NCBI GenBank assembly: GCA_903851195.1
Contig: CAINNJ010000058.1
Coordinates: 1-64,000 of the forward strand
From: an uncultured Acidobacteriia bacterium
GTDB lineage: Bacteria; Acidobacteriota; Terriglobia; Bryobacterales; Bryobacteraceae
Reading direction: 5' to 3'
DNA length: 64,000 nucleotides
Shown one piece after another: positions 27,373 to 36,092 of the stretch. The first letter of the stretch is position 1. Each line of letters begins with the position of its first letter. The notes under the pieces were generated by a model. It was not told the origin of the DNA and searched no databases. It saw nothing but the letters and a program-made list of their open reading frames with translations. Made by a program: the position numbers and the translations under genes.

Positions 27373-27804
27373 CTATTTCAGCACCTTCACCACGAAATAG
27401 CTGATCGACTTCGGCACTTCTTTGAACCAGTGCGGCGTCCCCGCCTGCACCACGATGGAATCGCCCTTCACCAGATGGTGCGACTCGCCGCCTTCGATTT
27501 CCTTGCCCAGATACTGCCCCGGCCGCACCAGCTTCCCGCCCACCATTTTGCCGCCCGCCACGAACGTCGCCTCGCCGTCCTGCACGTAGATCACGTCCGT
27601 CTCGGTGTCGTGCACTTCCACCTCGCCCGCCTTCTCGCGATGCCCGCCCTGCACAATCAGGTTCGGCGCGGTCAGCATCACCCCGCCCTTCGCCAGACCT
27701 TCGGCCACCCGGTCGTGACCGAGAAAGGAAACCGCCTTCGGCGCGTCCGCCGCCGTCAGCAGCGCGCACACAATCAGAAATGAAACAGCAGCAGTGGTTT
27801 TCAC
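27373..27804 (-). CDS. Secreted cupin-domain protein
   Basis: A 143-residue protein with a signal peptide ([21 protein letters not shown]) and a single cupin barrel: [20 protein letters not shown], then [18 protein letters not shown]. One conserved histidine (TPHWF) and acidic positions remain, so metal binding is possible. It lies immediately upstream of the nitrile hydratase genes in the same orientation and may be part of that operon, although its extracytoplasmic location makes a direct role unclear. The start is GTG 27804, only a few bases from a divergent gene. Confidence 0.8.
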   Translation of the reverse strand: MKTTAAVSFLIVCALLTAADAPKAVSFLGHDRVAEGLAKGGVMLTAPNLIVQGGHREKAGEVEVHDTETDVIYVQDGEATFVAGGKMVGGKLVRPGQYLGKEIEGGESHHLVKGDSIVVQAGTPHWFKEVPKSISYFVVKVLK

Positions 27805-27837
27805 AGGGTGTATTCTACCGCCTCACTAAGATGGAAG

Positions 27838-28356
27838 TTGCGCATTGGCCTGCTTTCCGACACCCACGGCTATCTGGACGACCAGATTCTGCATTACCTG
27901 GGCGAGTGCGATGAGATCTGGCACGCCGGTGATTTCGGCACCCCGCAGGTTCTCGACCGCCTGCGCGCCCTCCGCCCCGTGCGCGGCGTTTACGGCAACG
28001 TCGACGGCGCCGAACTGCGTGCGGATCTTCCCCGCGATCTCGACTGGGACTGCCTCGGCCTCCGCGTCTTCATGACCCACATCGGCGGCTACCCCGGCAA
28101 TTACGATCCCCGCGCGCGCAAAAACCTGCAGCGCCTCCGCCCGGCCCTCTTCATCTGCGGCCACTCCCACATTTTGAAAGTCACGCGCGATCCGGCCCTC
28201 GGTCTGCTTCATATGAACCCCGGAGCCTGCGGCCGTCAGGGCTGGCACCTGATGCGAACCATTCTCCGGTTCACCGTGGAGGACGCGAAAATCTCCGCCG
28301 TGGAAGCCATCGAACTGGGCCCGCGTGGCCGGCCTACCCTCCCAGGCACGCTTTAA
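27838..28356 (+). CDS. YfcE/MJ0936-type metallophosphodiesterase
   Basis: A calcineurin-like phosphoesterase of about 172 residues. Metal-binding motifs in order: GLLSDTHGYLDD, IWHAGDFGTPQVLD, VYGNVDGAELR, FMTHIGGYPGNY and ICGHSHILKV, then LLHMNPGACGRQG. The preferred start is TTG 27838 (reads LRIGLLSDTHG, matching the family opening); an in-frame GTG at 27808 adds ten atypical residues and would leave only three bases to the divergent cupin gene. Related enzymes cleave phosphodiesters in vitro; the physiological substrate is unknown. Confidence 0.88.
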   Translation: MRIGLLSDTHGYLDDQILHYLGECDEIWHAGDFGTPQVLDRLRALRPVRGVYGNVDGAELRADLPRDLDWDCLGLRVFMTHIGGYPGNYDPRARKNLQRLRPALFICGHSHILKVTRDPALGLLHMNPGACGRQGWHLMRTILRFTVEDAKISAVEAIELGPRGRPTLPGTL

Positions 28357-28594
28357 GGTCCGCAATATCCTGCTCGACATCTTCGGGCGTCACGTCTTCA
28401 AAGATGCCATGGGACTTCAGGAAGCCATCCATCTGGATACGTGCCAGACCGAGCATGCGGCGGAGTTCCGGAGGGGTGAGATGTCCGGCCCTGAATTCTT
28501 CGAGGGCAAACGCCTCAAGCGCTCGACGAGACGGGTCACCCGCCGCCGTCATGCGGCTGGCCAGGTCATCAGGGATCTGAAACGTGACGTCCAT
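28334..28594 (-). CDS. UPF0175 family protein
   Basis: An 86-residue protein with the UPF0175 pattern: FQIPDDLASRM at the start, then RRALEAFALEEFRAGHLTPPELRRMLGL, a small helix-turn-helix-like region. UPF0175 members are often regarded as antitoxin-like partners of PIN toxins. No toxin gene lies next to it. GGAGGG sits about seven bases before the ATG. Its 3' end overlaps the convergent phosphodiesterase gene by 23 bases. Confidence 0.8.
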   Translation of the reverse strand: MDVTFQIPDDLASRMTAAGDPSRRALEAFALEEFRAGHLTPPELRRMLGLARIQMDGFLKSHGIFEDVTPEDVEQDIADLKACLGG

Positions 28595-28680
28595 CGATTC
28601 ACCCTCCGGCGGCGTGTCACCTCAATCGGTGTCACCTCAATCAGGGAAACAGCCGAAAATAACATCATCCGCCGGGCTTG

Positions 28681-28962
28681 TTAAGGACGCACTTTCCCCT
28701 CGGTCGCCAAACCGGGCACCGACAAATCGTCCGGCGCCGAATCCGGATAAAAATCCTGCGAAAACGCCCGTTCCAGTTTTTCGCGAATCTCCGCCTCGCT
28801 CGCCCCCGGCTCAATCCAGACCGGCGGCAAACTCGACCGTCCCGCCCCGGTATCGAACGAGAAAGCGTAGTAGCCTTCACCGCGCGCCGTCGTCTCCACG
28901 TTCCCGGCGTTTAAAACCTCCGCCGCAATCTTCCGCACCCGCGCAAGGAATTCATCTGCCAT
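28681..28962 (-). CDS. Small protein of unknown function
   Basis: A 93-residue cytoplasmic-looking protein starting at ATG 28962 (MADEFLARVRKIAAEVLNAGN). It contains GYYAFSFDTGAGRSSLPPVWIEPGASEAEIREKLERAFSQDFYPD, suggesting a small alpha/beta fold. No family recognised. It lies 86 bases upstream of the UPF0175 gene on the same strand and divergent from the GyrI-like gene. Confidence 0.55.
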   Translation of the reverse strand: MADEFLARVRKIAAEVLNAGNVETTARGEGYYAFSFDTGAGRSSLPPVWIEPGASEAEIREKLERAFSQDFYPDSAPDDLSVPGLATEGKVRP

Positions 28963-29015
28963 AGCCGATTCCGAGCAACCCGAATGCCGCCGCAATCGCT
29001 TTTATAATCGAGCCA

Positions 29016-29486
29016 ATGCCCGTCTCCGTGAATCTCCGGACTGTTCACCCCCGTAAACTGGCCGCCGTGCGGCGCGAGGTCGCTCCTGGCGCGGTGGGAT
29101 CCGCGTGGAGGCCGGCGCTCGACAAGGTCTGGGAGTTCCTTCGCGGCCACCCAGGCTTGCGGACCGATGGCCACAACATTTTTCTCTACCACCATCCGGC
29201 TCAGCCAGGCGCGCCGATACTCTGTGACTTCGGTGTCGAAGTCACGCGCAACTTTGAAACCGTGGACGAGGTCTGCGCCGCCGAAACGCCGGGCGGCGAG
29301 GCGGCCGTTGCCGTTCATCGCGGCCGGTACCACCTGATGGATCAGGCGCACGACGCGATCCGATCCTGGATGGCCGCGCATCGGCGGGAATTCGCCGGGC
29401 AATCGTGGGAGATCTACGGAGATCCGGCGCCGGATCCGGCGGACACCGAGACGGCGATCGCCTACCTGCTAAAACCGATCGGCTGA
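29016..29486 (+). CDS. GyrI-like / bacterial transcription activator effector-binding protein
   Basis: A 156-residue stand-alone effector-binding (GyrI-like) domain. Typical features are VNLRTVHPRKLAAVRREV at the start, the middle GHNIFLYHHP...CDFGVEVTRNFET, the segment VAVHRGRYHLMDQAHDAIRSWM and the end SWEIYGDPAPDPADTETAIAYLLKPI. Such domains bind hydrophobic small molecules; stand-alone members include GyrI/SbmC-like proteins. There is no attached DNA-binding domain. Confidence 0.85.
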   Translation: MPVSVNLRTVHPRKLAAVRREVAPGAVGSAWRPALDKVWEFLRGHPGLRTDGHNIFLYHHPAQPGAPILCDFGVEVTRNFETVDEVCAAETPGGEAAVAVHRGRYHLMDQAHDAIRSWMAAHRREFAGQSWEIYGDPAPDPADTETAIAYLLKPIG

Positions 29487-29558
29487 CCGCGAGGCTGTTA
29501 AGATACCCACGTACTAAGGAGGCGCGCTGCCAGCCACCACACGAGTACAACTCCGCCC

Positions 29559-30326
29559 ATGCCGCCTCAAAGCCGCAAACCGAACACCCGCGCCGGCGAG
29601 GCCATCCAAATCCTGCACGTCTCGCCTCACGAGATCGTCGCCCTGAAACCCGCCGGTCTGGCCAGTGAACTCCCCCGCGATCCGGCGGCGGACTCGTTCG
29701 TGCGCCGCCTCGAAGCCCAGGGTTTCACCGGCCTTAAGCTCGTCCACCGGCTCGACTCACCCACCTGCGGACTGATGCTCGTGGCCCGCTCCGCGGAAGC
29801 CGCGGCCCATTACTCGTGCGAAATTGCCGAACGCCGCTGGCAGAAGTGGTACGTCGCCCAGGTCGCGCTCCCCAACCACAAAGCTCAGCAACTCGTGGGG
29901 GCGCACAAAGCGTACCTCAAGGTCGAAGGCGCTTCTGCGCGCGTCGTGCGCTCCGGGGGGAAACCGTCGTTCCTCGACGTCACGCTGACCACTCCCGTGC
30001 CCGACTCCCCCGCCGAAAGCCACTTCCTCGTGCAGCTTCACACGGGCCGTCTCCACCAGATCCGCGTGATGCTGGCCCACCGCGGCGCGCCTCTCTCGGG
30101 CGATACCCGCTATGGAGGCCCTGCCGGGCCGGCGATGTACCTGGAGCACGTGATCCTCGCCGTGCGCATTTTCAAATCTCTCGAATGGCGCGTCTGGCTC
30201 GCGCCCCGACATCCCGATCGGGCCCGGTGGGCGCCCGCTCTGTCCGATGCCGTGGAGGCCCGCGTGCGCACCCTTTCCGCTTCGCTGTCACAGGAACAGA
30301 TTCCCGTCCTGAACGTCACGCTGTAG
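29559..30326 (+). CDS. RluA-family pseudouridine synthase
   Basis: A 255-residue synthase with the RluA catalytic motif LVHRLDSPTCGLMLVAR (D66), the uracil-binding block KWYVAQV and the C-terminal motif HTGRLHQIRVMLAHRGAPLSGDTRYGG. No S4 RNA-binding domain is present. The target RNA (rRNA or tRNA) cannot be told from sequence alone. The segment after GDTRYGG is divergent (PAMYLEHVILAVRIFKSLEWRVWLAP). Confidence 0.9.
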   Translation: MPPQSRKPNTRAGEAIQILHVSPHEIVALKPAGLASELPRDPAADSFVRRLEAQGFTGLKLVHRLDSPTCGLMLVARSAEAAAHYSCEIAERRWQKWYVAQVALPNHKAQQLVGAHKAYLKVEGASARVVRSGGKPSFLDVTLTTPVPDSPAESHFLVQLHTGRLHQIRVMLAHRGAPLSGDTRYGGPAGPAMYLEHVILAVRIFKSLEWRVWLAPRHPDRARWAPALSDAVEARVRTLSASLSQEQIPVLNVTL

Positions 30327-30351
30327 GCCGGAACATGACCGCGCCGGGCGT

Positions 30352-31173
30352 TTATACCGCCGCCGATGGTTCCCCGGGCGCCGGACGGATCGCCAGTTCA
30401 ACCGGGTAACAGCCGCCCTCACGCCGCTCCAGCGGGAACGGCTGCACCGGTTCAACAGGCGGTTGTGCCAGAAACCTCGGCTCCGTTCCGCGGTTCACCT
30501 GCGCCGCATGAACCAGAAACGGATGGCAGAGGTACACGGTCCCCGCGTCTCCCGCGGCGGAAACTTCCGGCCTGCCCGCCGTCTCTTCGAGGCGATTCGC
30601 CAGTTCCATGAAGGACATCCCCCGTTCCCCGGCGGGCGCGAGGAGGCGCGCCACATCCCGATGGGATCCCGCTCGTATCCGTGTCGGAGCGTCGAATTCG
30701 CCCACGTCGGAAAAAAGAAACAACAGCAGCAGCGCGCGGCCTTTTGACTGCACGTTTACACGCCAGGAAAGGAAGGATTCAGCCGGCCCGTCCGGCGGCG
30801 GATAGCTGGCATCCACATGCCAGCCCGTGTCTCCCGGATCGCTTTCACCTGGAAACCGCACGGGGAACGTGCCAAGCGCTCGGAGCGGCCGCCAGCGGCC
30901 CGCTCCGACGAGTTGGTCGATCGCGGCAATAAGTCGCGGCGCATTTGCCGCCGCGCGAAAAGGGGGACCGGAGTAGCTGCCCAGCCGGATCACCGGCCGC
31001 GTCCATGTCGTGCGGTCGAGCGGGTCGCATCCGGTATCGCGCCAAAGGATTTCGCGGGCTTCCTTCGCCGTTCCGCGCGGGAACGCCGCATCCAGCCGCA
31101 CGAACCCGTCCCGGATGAATCCCTGGATGTCATCGGATGTGAGACACGGACCGGGATCCCGCTCGCGAATCAT
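30352..31173 (-). CDS. Phytanoyl-CoA dioxygenase (PhyH) family protein
   Basis: A 273-residue Fe(II)/2-oxoglutarate-type oxygenase. The iron ligands are visible as GWHVDASYP (H119, D121) and a distal histidine in YLCHPFLVHAAQVNRG, with a candidate 2OG-binding arginine just after (EPRFLAQPP). It opens TSDDIQGFIRDGFVRLDAAFP, typical of the family. The substrate is unknown. Its neighbours give no pathway hint. Confidence 0.85.
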   Translation of the reverse strand: MIRERDPGPCLTSDDIQGFIRDGFVRLDAAFPRGTAKEAREILWRDTGCDPLDRTTWTRPVIRLGSYSGPPFRAAANAPRLIAAIDQLVGAGRWRPLRALGTFPVRFPGESDPGDTGWHVDASYPPPDGPAESFLSWRVNVQSKGRALLLLFLFSDVGEFDAPTRIRAGSHRDVARLLAPAGERGMSFMELANRLEETAGRPEVSAAGDAGTVYLCHPFLVHAAQVNRGTEPRFLAQPPVEPVQPFPLERREGGCYPVELAIRPAPGEPSAAV

Positions 31174-31505
31174 GCGAGTATCTTCTCAGAAGCGCACAGG
31201 TCAGAAGCGCACAGGCCGCTTTCGGCGGCACCAAGGGGAATGAGGAACTCGGCGGATTTGGCCGCCGGAAGCGAGTCCGTTGTGCGCGAGTTCCTCAGAA
31301 GCTCGGGAGCCGTCGGGCGTGGCGCCGCAAGGCCGAGCAACCACCCGTTCAGCCGCGCCCGCCGGCTGCAACCCGAGCGGTTTCTCAAAAGTTCGGGAGC
31401 CCTGATCGGAAGCGGTTGTGCAAAATTTTGACCGGTTCCACTCTCTCGGGCTGCTAGCCTACGGAGGGGGTCCGCGAAATACCCGCCTTCGCCGATTACA
31501 TTCCG
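31174..31505. repeat. Intergenic region with nested direct and inverted repeats
   Basis: No gene is seen. TCAGAAGCGCACAGG is present twice in perfect tandem (31186-31200 and 31201-31215). An 11-base perfect inverted repeat, TGAGGAACTCG (31241-31251) and CGAGTTCCTCA (31287-31297), follows. A related segment recurs as TCAGAAGCTCGGGAGCC (31295 on) and TCAAAAGTTCGGGAGCC (31384 on). The GDPD promoter should be near the right end. Confidence 0.6.
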
Positions 31506-32297
31506 ATGAAACGACTCTTCTGCTTTGTCTTCTTTTCCTTTGCCGTTGTTGCGTTAATTCCGGCACTCGCGCAGCAAAAAGAAGTTCTGGTGATCTCGCA
31601 CCGGGGCGAACACCTCCGGCATCCCGAGAACACCATGCCGGCTTTCGTCGAAGCCGTGCGCGTTCGCGCCGACTACATCGAAGTCGACGTCCGCACCACC
31701 GCCGATGGCAAACTCGTCCTGATGCATGACGCCGACGTCCGCCGTACCACCGATGGCTCCGGCGAAGTCAGCAAAATGACCCTGGACCAGATCCGCCTGC
31801 TCGACGCCGGCGTTAAGCAGGACATCGCCTTCACCGGTACCCGAGTGCCCACCTTCGATGAAGTGCTCGACTATGCGCGCGGCAAAATCGGCGTCTATGT
31901 GGACTGCAAAGCCATCTCTGCAAAAGATCTGGTGGACCACCTGAATGCCCACAACATGACGGACCACGCGGTCACCTACTCCGGGCGCTTGAGCAAAGAA
32001 CTGCAACAACTGGATCCCCGAATTGCCGTCATGCCCGAAGCGCGGGATGTCGGCTTCGCCACGAAGCTCATCGAAGACCTGCACCCCCGGGTGCTGGCCT
32101 TCGACGCGTCGGACTTCAATCCCGCCGTGATCGACGTCGCGAAAAAGGCCAACGCCCGCATCTTTGTCGATCGCCTGGGACCCGCCGATAATCCCGCCGC
32201 GTGGGAAGAAGCCGTCCGGCTCGGCGCGGCGGGAATTCAAACCGATCATCCGGAAGAATTATTGCAATTCCTCCGGGAAAAGGGTTATCACAAATAA
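31506..32297 (+). CDS. Secreted glycerophosphodiester phosphodiesterase
   Basis: A 263-residue protein with a signal peptide (MKRLFCFVFFSFAVVALIPALAQQ) and a GDPD TIM barrel. The catalytic residues are in VISHRGEHLRHPENTMPAF (H32, R33), YIEVDVRTTADGKLVLMHD (E59, D61, H74) and VYVDCKAI. It hydrolyses glycerophosphodiesters to glycerol-3-phosphate and an alcohol, probably in the periplasm for phosphate or carbon salvage. It is convergent with the next gene, with one base between the stops. Confidence 0.93.
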   Translation: MKRLFCFVFFSFAVVALIPALAQQKEVLVISHRGEHLRHPENTMPAFVEAVRVRADYIEVDVRTTADGKLVLMHDADVRRTTDGSGEVSKMTLDQIRLLDAGVKQDIAFTGTRVPTFDEVLDYARGKIGVYVDCKAISAKDLVDHLNAHNMTDHAVTYSGRLSKELQQLDPRIAVMPEARDVGFATKLIEDLHPRVLAFDASDFNPAVIDVAKKANARIFVDRLGPADNPAAWEEAVRLGAAGIQTDHPEELLQFLREKGYHK

Positions 32298-32298
32298 A

Positions 32299-35046
32299 TC
32301 ACTTCTGCCCGGGCTTCTCCCCCCGCTTCAGGATCTTTTCCACTTCCTCTTCATCGTCCATCGGCGCCGAAGCCTTCCGTCTCGCCTGTCCGTAATCCGG
32401 GTCCTTCGGATCCTTCGCCTTCTCCGGATCGAAAATCCGGGGATCCACCGCCCGGCTCTGATACGGCCGGAAATCCGGCGTATCCGTAAAACTATCGGAG
32501 AAATCGCTCGCCAGCGCATCGAACATATTCAGCGGCGGCAGCCCCAGAATCTCGTACAGCGTCCGGTGCATGCTCAGAATCGTCGTGTGCCGGTGCGACA
32601 CGTAGCCCTTCTTCGCCCACGGACTAATTAACAGCAGCACGCTCCTCTGCGCATCCACATGATCCGGTTCGCCGCCCGCGTCGTCCTGCGTCACGAAAAT
32701 CGCCATGTTCTTCCAGTACGGCGTGTGTGAAAGAAATTCCACGATCCGCCCGAGCGCCAGGTCGTTGTCCGCCATGTAAGAAGCCAGATATGGATATCCC
32801 TTATCGGCCCGGCGCGAATCCCCGTGATCGTTGCAGATCGCAATATTCAGGAACGACGGAAATTTCATCTTTCCGCTCAGGAAACGCTCTTCCACGTCCT
32901 TCATGAACCAGTGCGCCCGGTATTGGTCCGGAATATTCGTGTTAAAGATCGGATATCCGAAATCGGTATTGTCGAATAAAGCTTTCGGCATCGGCACGTT
33001 CACCACTTCGCGCGCTCCCGTCGGATGTTCGTCGTCGTCTTCCTTCACGCCCGGAAGCTCGAAACCCTCTCCGTAATTGCGGAATGAAATCCGGTGCCGC
33101 GCCAGATGCTCCCACATCGATCCGGCTTCCGGATAATCCTCCGGGATCAGCGAACCGTTCGAGCCCATGGAATAACGTCGTCCCGGCGCCGTGCTCTTCT
33201 CGTTGAACGACCAGCCCAGCGTGTAGGTCATCTGCATCAGATTATTCGGCTGCACGCCCACCAGCCAGCGATGCCCCACCCCGGAAGCCTCCGGTTCCAT
33301 GTAAAAGTTATCGCTGACCGTGAACTGGCGCGCCAGCGCATTGTGATTCACCATCACCGGCACATCGGTAAGCGTCGGCTGCCCTTTTTCCTCGATGGTC
33401 TGGTGCAGTCCCCAGCGCAGCAGAGACGGATCGTGCCGCGCCCCGGGGATGCGGTCGAAAATTGTGTCGTAGGTGTGGTTTTCCTTGGTAATGAACACGA
33501 CGTAGCGGATCTCCTTCGACGCCCTCCCCGCGCTGGTCGGAATAACCGGGGACGCCATGGCCGCCCGGTCCGCGCTCCGGTCCGCGATGCCGTTATTCTC
33601 CAGCGTCCGCGCCGTCATCGCCGCAAGCCCCGCGCCATCCGGCGGAGCGTCCAGAAGACTCAGCACGCCCCGCATCCGCAGGAACTCGCCTCGCGCCTTG
33701 TCGGCGCCCGCGCTCGGCCCGTTGCCGAACCCCTTGAAACAGGTCACCGCCAGGCGCTTCCCGTCCGGCGACACCGCCACGCGGTACGGATACCACGCCG
33801 TCGGAATATGGCCGAGCACGGTCAGCGTCGCGGCATCCAGCACGCCGATCGCGTTGATGCCGCTCTCCGCCACATAAAGCCTGCGGCCGTCCGGCGAAAC
33901 CGCCATCCCGCTCGGCCCCACCCCGCGCAACCCGCCCACCAGCGGCGAGGGCACAATCCGCCCGCGCGCCGCTACCTTGCCCGACCGCATGTCGATACGC
34001 TCGATCACGTCGTTGTTCCCGTTCGAAACGTAAACCGACTCCTCGCGCACGGCCAGAAAATTCGGCGCGCTCCCGCCCACCGTTTTGCCGTTGTCGGCCG
34101 GTGAATTGATCAGCAGCCCGGTCTTCCAGCGCGCGGCGATCCGCGGCGCGGCGGGATTCGAAACATCCACGCTCCACACCGAAAACGCCTCGGGCACATT
34201 GTCGTCGCCCAGCCCGGCGATCCTGCGCCCCTCGAACTCCACCCCGTCGCGGGCCTCTTTACTCGGATACCCGAATGCCGGCCGCGTCAGTCCCCGGCTG
34301 TCGAATCCGCCGCCCCGCGGGGCCGGCACCGCGGTGTACTCGAATAACCCGATGTTCGCCACCAGCACCCGGTCTCCCGCTACGGCCAGCGCATACGGGT
34401 AACGCCCCACCGCCGCCGAACCCACCACCTTCCGCTCAGCCGTATCCACCACCGCCACGCGGAAATTCGTCACGTCGGCGCAGTAAAGATAACGCCCGTC
34501 GCCGGAGAGTTTCACGTCCACCGCGTAGCTGTCGCTGAAACTCGCCCCGCCCGTCGCGACATTCAGCGAAATCTCCGCCGGCGGCCCGCCCGCGCGTGTG
34601 TCGAAGACGAAAATACTTCCCCGCTCGCCGCTGCTCCAGTACAACACCGAACCGTCCGGAGAGAAATCCGCCCCGCCCGCGTTCCAATGAATTCTCGCGT
34701 TTCCCGGCGGCGCGGGCGGCTTCAGTTCGGTAATCACCGGCGAACCCGTCTGCCAGCCCGACACGATCTGTCCCACGCCGTCGCTCGCGACAAACAGCCG
34801 CGCGCCGTCCCGGCTCATCGCCATCCCGTGCGGATAGCGCGCCACCGGCAGATGCTTTCCCTCCGGCCGCAGGAAGCGCCCGTTCGGCAGAATGGTCACG
34901 CCGTCGGGTTGTTGAACAGCGTAGTCGTTGCCCGCCGGGGCATGCAGGTAGGGTTGTTTCGCGCGCTGCTGCGCCGTCACTCCGGCTGCGGCGGCGGCCA
35001 GCAGAACGCATCCAAAAATAGTCGTTGTCGTCCGGTTCCTGTTCAT
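32299..35046 (-). CDS. Secreted YncE-like beta-propeller fused to a phosphoesterase domain
   Basis: About 915 residues from ATG 35046 (MNRNRTTTTIFGCVLLAAAAAG), preceded by GGGAGCG; a second ATG nine bases upstream is less well placed. After a signal peptide, residues about 40-480 form a YVTN/YncE-type seven-blade propeller (ATLTVLGHIPTAWYPYRVAVSPDGKRLAVTC). Residues about 510-890 form an alkaline phosphatase/phosphoesterase-family domain (IRYVVFITKENHTYDTIFDRIPG, TQDDAGGEPDHVDAQRSVLLLISPWAKKG, TLYEILGLPPLNMFDA). This architecture is known as the bifunctional YncE/alkaline phosphatase type. The substrate is unknown. Confidence 0.88.
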   Translation of the reverse strand: MNRNRTTTTIFGCVLLAAAAAGVTAQQRAKQPYLHAPAGNDYAVQQPDGVTILPNGRFLRPEGKHLPVARYPHGMAMSRDGARLFVASDGVGQIVSGWQTGSPVITELKPPAPPGNARIHWNAGGADFSPDGSVLYWSSGERGSIFVFDTRAGGPPAEISLNVATGGASFSDSYAVDVKLSGDGRYLYCADVTNFRVAVVDTAERKVVGSAAVGRYPYALAVAGDRVLVANIGLFEYTAVPAPRGGGFDSRGLTRPAFGYPSKEARDGVEFEGRRIAGLGDDNVPEAFSVWSVDVSNPAAPRIAARWKTGLLINSPADNGKTVGGSAPNFLAVREESVYVSNGNNDVIERIDMRSGKVAARGRIVPSPLVGGLRGVGPSGMAVSPDGRRLYVAESGINAIGVLDAATLTVLGHIPTAWYPYRVAVSPDGKRLAVTCFKGFGNGPSAGADKARGEFLRMRGVLSLLDAPPDGAGLAAMTARTLENNGIADRSADRAAMASPVIPTSAGRASKEIRYVVFITKENHTYDTIFDRIPGARHDPSLLRWGLHQTIEEKGQPTLTDVPVMVNHNALARQFTVSDNFYMEPEASGVGHRWLVGVQPNNLMQMTYTLGWSFNEKSTAPGRRYSMGSNGSLIPEDYPEAGSMWEHLARHRISFRNYGEGFELPGVKEDDDEHPTGAREVVNVPMPKALFDNTDFGYPIFNTNIPDQYRAHWFMKDVEERFLSGKMKFPSFLNIAICNDHGDSRRADKGYPYLASYMADNDLALGRIVEFLSHTPYWKNMAIFVTQDDAGGEPDHVDAQRSVLLLISPWAKKGYVSHRHTTILSMHRTLYEILGLPPLNMFDALASDFSDSFTDTPDFRPYQSRAVDPRIFDPEKAKDPKDPDYGQARRKASAPMDDEEEVEKILKRGEKPGQK

Positions 35047-35152
35047 CGCTCCCATATAGTAACCGGGAATACCAGGTCCGGGGACTTATTTACCTGACTT
35101 CGAGCCCCGCGATAAACTGGGCACTAAGCGAATCGCTTACGAGGAGAAACTC

Positions 35153-35404
35153 ATGGCATCCCTTCAGGAGTACCAGTGCGAGATCTGTGGCATCGTCAGC
35201 GGTAAGCCCGTTCATTGGTTTGTAATTCAGTGCAGTAACTCCCAGCTCACCGTGCTGAAGTGGGAACCCGAGGCTGCCAACGCTCCGGGAGCGCGCCATT
35301 ATTGCGGCGAGGCGCACGCGCAGATTTATATCAGCCGCTGGCTGGAAGCCGCCTGCACGCCTTCGCCTGCCGGCGCGCACCCGGGAGCGGTCGGGCGCGA
35401 ATAA
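35153..35404 (+). CDS. Small Cys-rich protein of unknown function
   Basis: An 83-residue protein preceded by a good ribosome binding site (GAGGAGAAACTC before ATG). It holds a CxxC pair (YQCEICGIVSG) and later cysteines in RHYCGEAHAQIY and AACTP, suggesting a small zinc-ribbon-like fold, with the pattern CEIC...C...HYCGEAH. No family recognised. It is convergent with the XpaC-like gene. Confidence 0.65.
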   Translation: MASLQEYQCEICGIVSGKPVHWFVIQCSNSQLTVLKWEPEAANAPGARHYCGEAHAQIYISRWLEAACTPSPAGAHPGAVGRE

Positions 35405-35406
35405 TC

Positions 35407-35448
35407 GCCGGTGGTGGCCTTTTGTGGTGGCCTCTTGTGGCCACCGGC
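35407..35448. terminator. Hairpin between convergent genes (possible bidirectional terminator)
   Basis: GCCGGTGG (35407-35414) and CCACCGGC (35441-35448) form a perfect 8-bp stem. The loop contains two near-copies of GTGGTGGCCTTTT. It lies exactly between the stops of two convergent genes. There is no long T-tract, so rho-independent termination is likely but not certain. Confidence 0.5.
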
Positions 35449-35450
35449 CT

Positions 35451-36092
35451 TTACGGCGTCAGTGCGTCTTTCGGAGCGAACTTCGACTGCAGAAACCGTC
35501 CGTTAACAATCAGCTTTTCCGCGTCTCCCGCAAACGCGTTCCGCGCCACTTCCCGCAGCGACGAGTCCAGCACCCGCAGCTGTTCGAGCAGGGTCTGGGA
35601 GGCGGTCTTGCCGTCCCCCAGACTTTGCATCTCCGCGTAGAGCTTCGGCAGCCGCAGATACGCGCTCAGCGTATCAGGCAGATAGCGCCGCACCGTTTCG
35701 ATCACCGTGAAGGAGTCCTTCGCCGAAATCACGCCCCGCTCCTGCAGTTCTTTGAGTCGCGGCAGCAGCTCCTGCAGCGTCGCTTCAATCCCTCGCAGCG
35801 CCACCACCGCTTCCTTCGGCAACCCTTTCGCCACGCTGTCCACCAGCCTGCGCACCTGTTGCGCCAGTTGGTCGGCCGAAAGTTCCGTGTGTTCCGCCGT
35901 GGCCGCCAGTTCGTTGCCGGGCCATCCCAGCGCTCCCGCGCCGTACAACCCCGCGACAATGACCGCCCAGTAATGATCGATCATGCCGCCGAAAAACAAC
36001 CCCAGTCCGGCCATGGCGAGCACGCAGCCCGCAATGTTGCGGGAGCTGTAAAGATACAGCCCGAAGCGCTGGGGCAACGTCGGCTTTTCCAT
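35451..36092 (-). CDS. XpaC-like membrane protein, last gene of the TelA operon
   Basis: A 213-residue protein with two adjacent N-terminal membrane segments (NIAGCVLAMAGLGLFFGGMI and YWAVIVAGLYGAGALGW) and a long helical cytoplasmic part (VRRLVDSVAKGLP...LQELLPRLKELQERG...DTLSAYLRLPKLYAEMQSLGDGKTASQTLLEQLRVLDSSLREVARNAFAGDAEKLIVNGRFLQSKF). This matches the layout of XpaC (5-bromo-4-chloroindolyl phosphate hydrolysis family), which is commonly paired with TelA. The start overlaps the upstream stop (TAATG), so translation is coupled. Biochemical function is unknown. Confidence 0.72.
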   Translation of the reverse strand: MEKPTLPQRFGLYLYSSRNIAGCVLAMAGLGLFFGGMIDHYWAVIVAGLYGAGALGWPGNELAATAEHTELSADQLAQQVRRLVDSVAKGLPKEAVVALRGIEATLQELLPRLKELQERGVISAKDSFTVIETVRRYLPDTLSAYLRLPKLYAEMQSLGDGKTASQTLLEQLRVLDSSLREVARNAFAGDAEKLIVNGRFLQSKFAPKDALTP

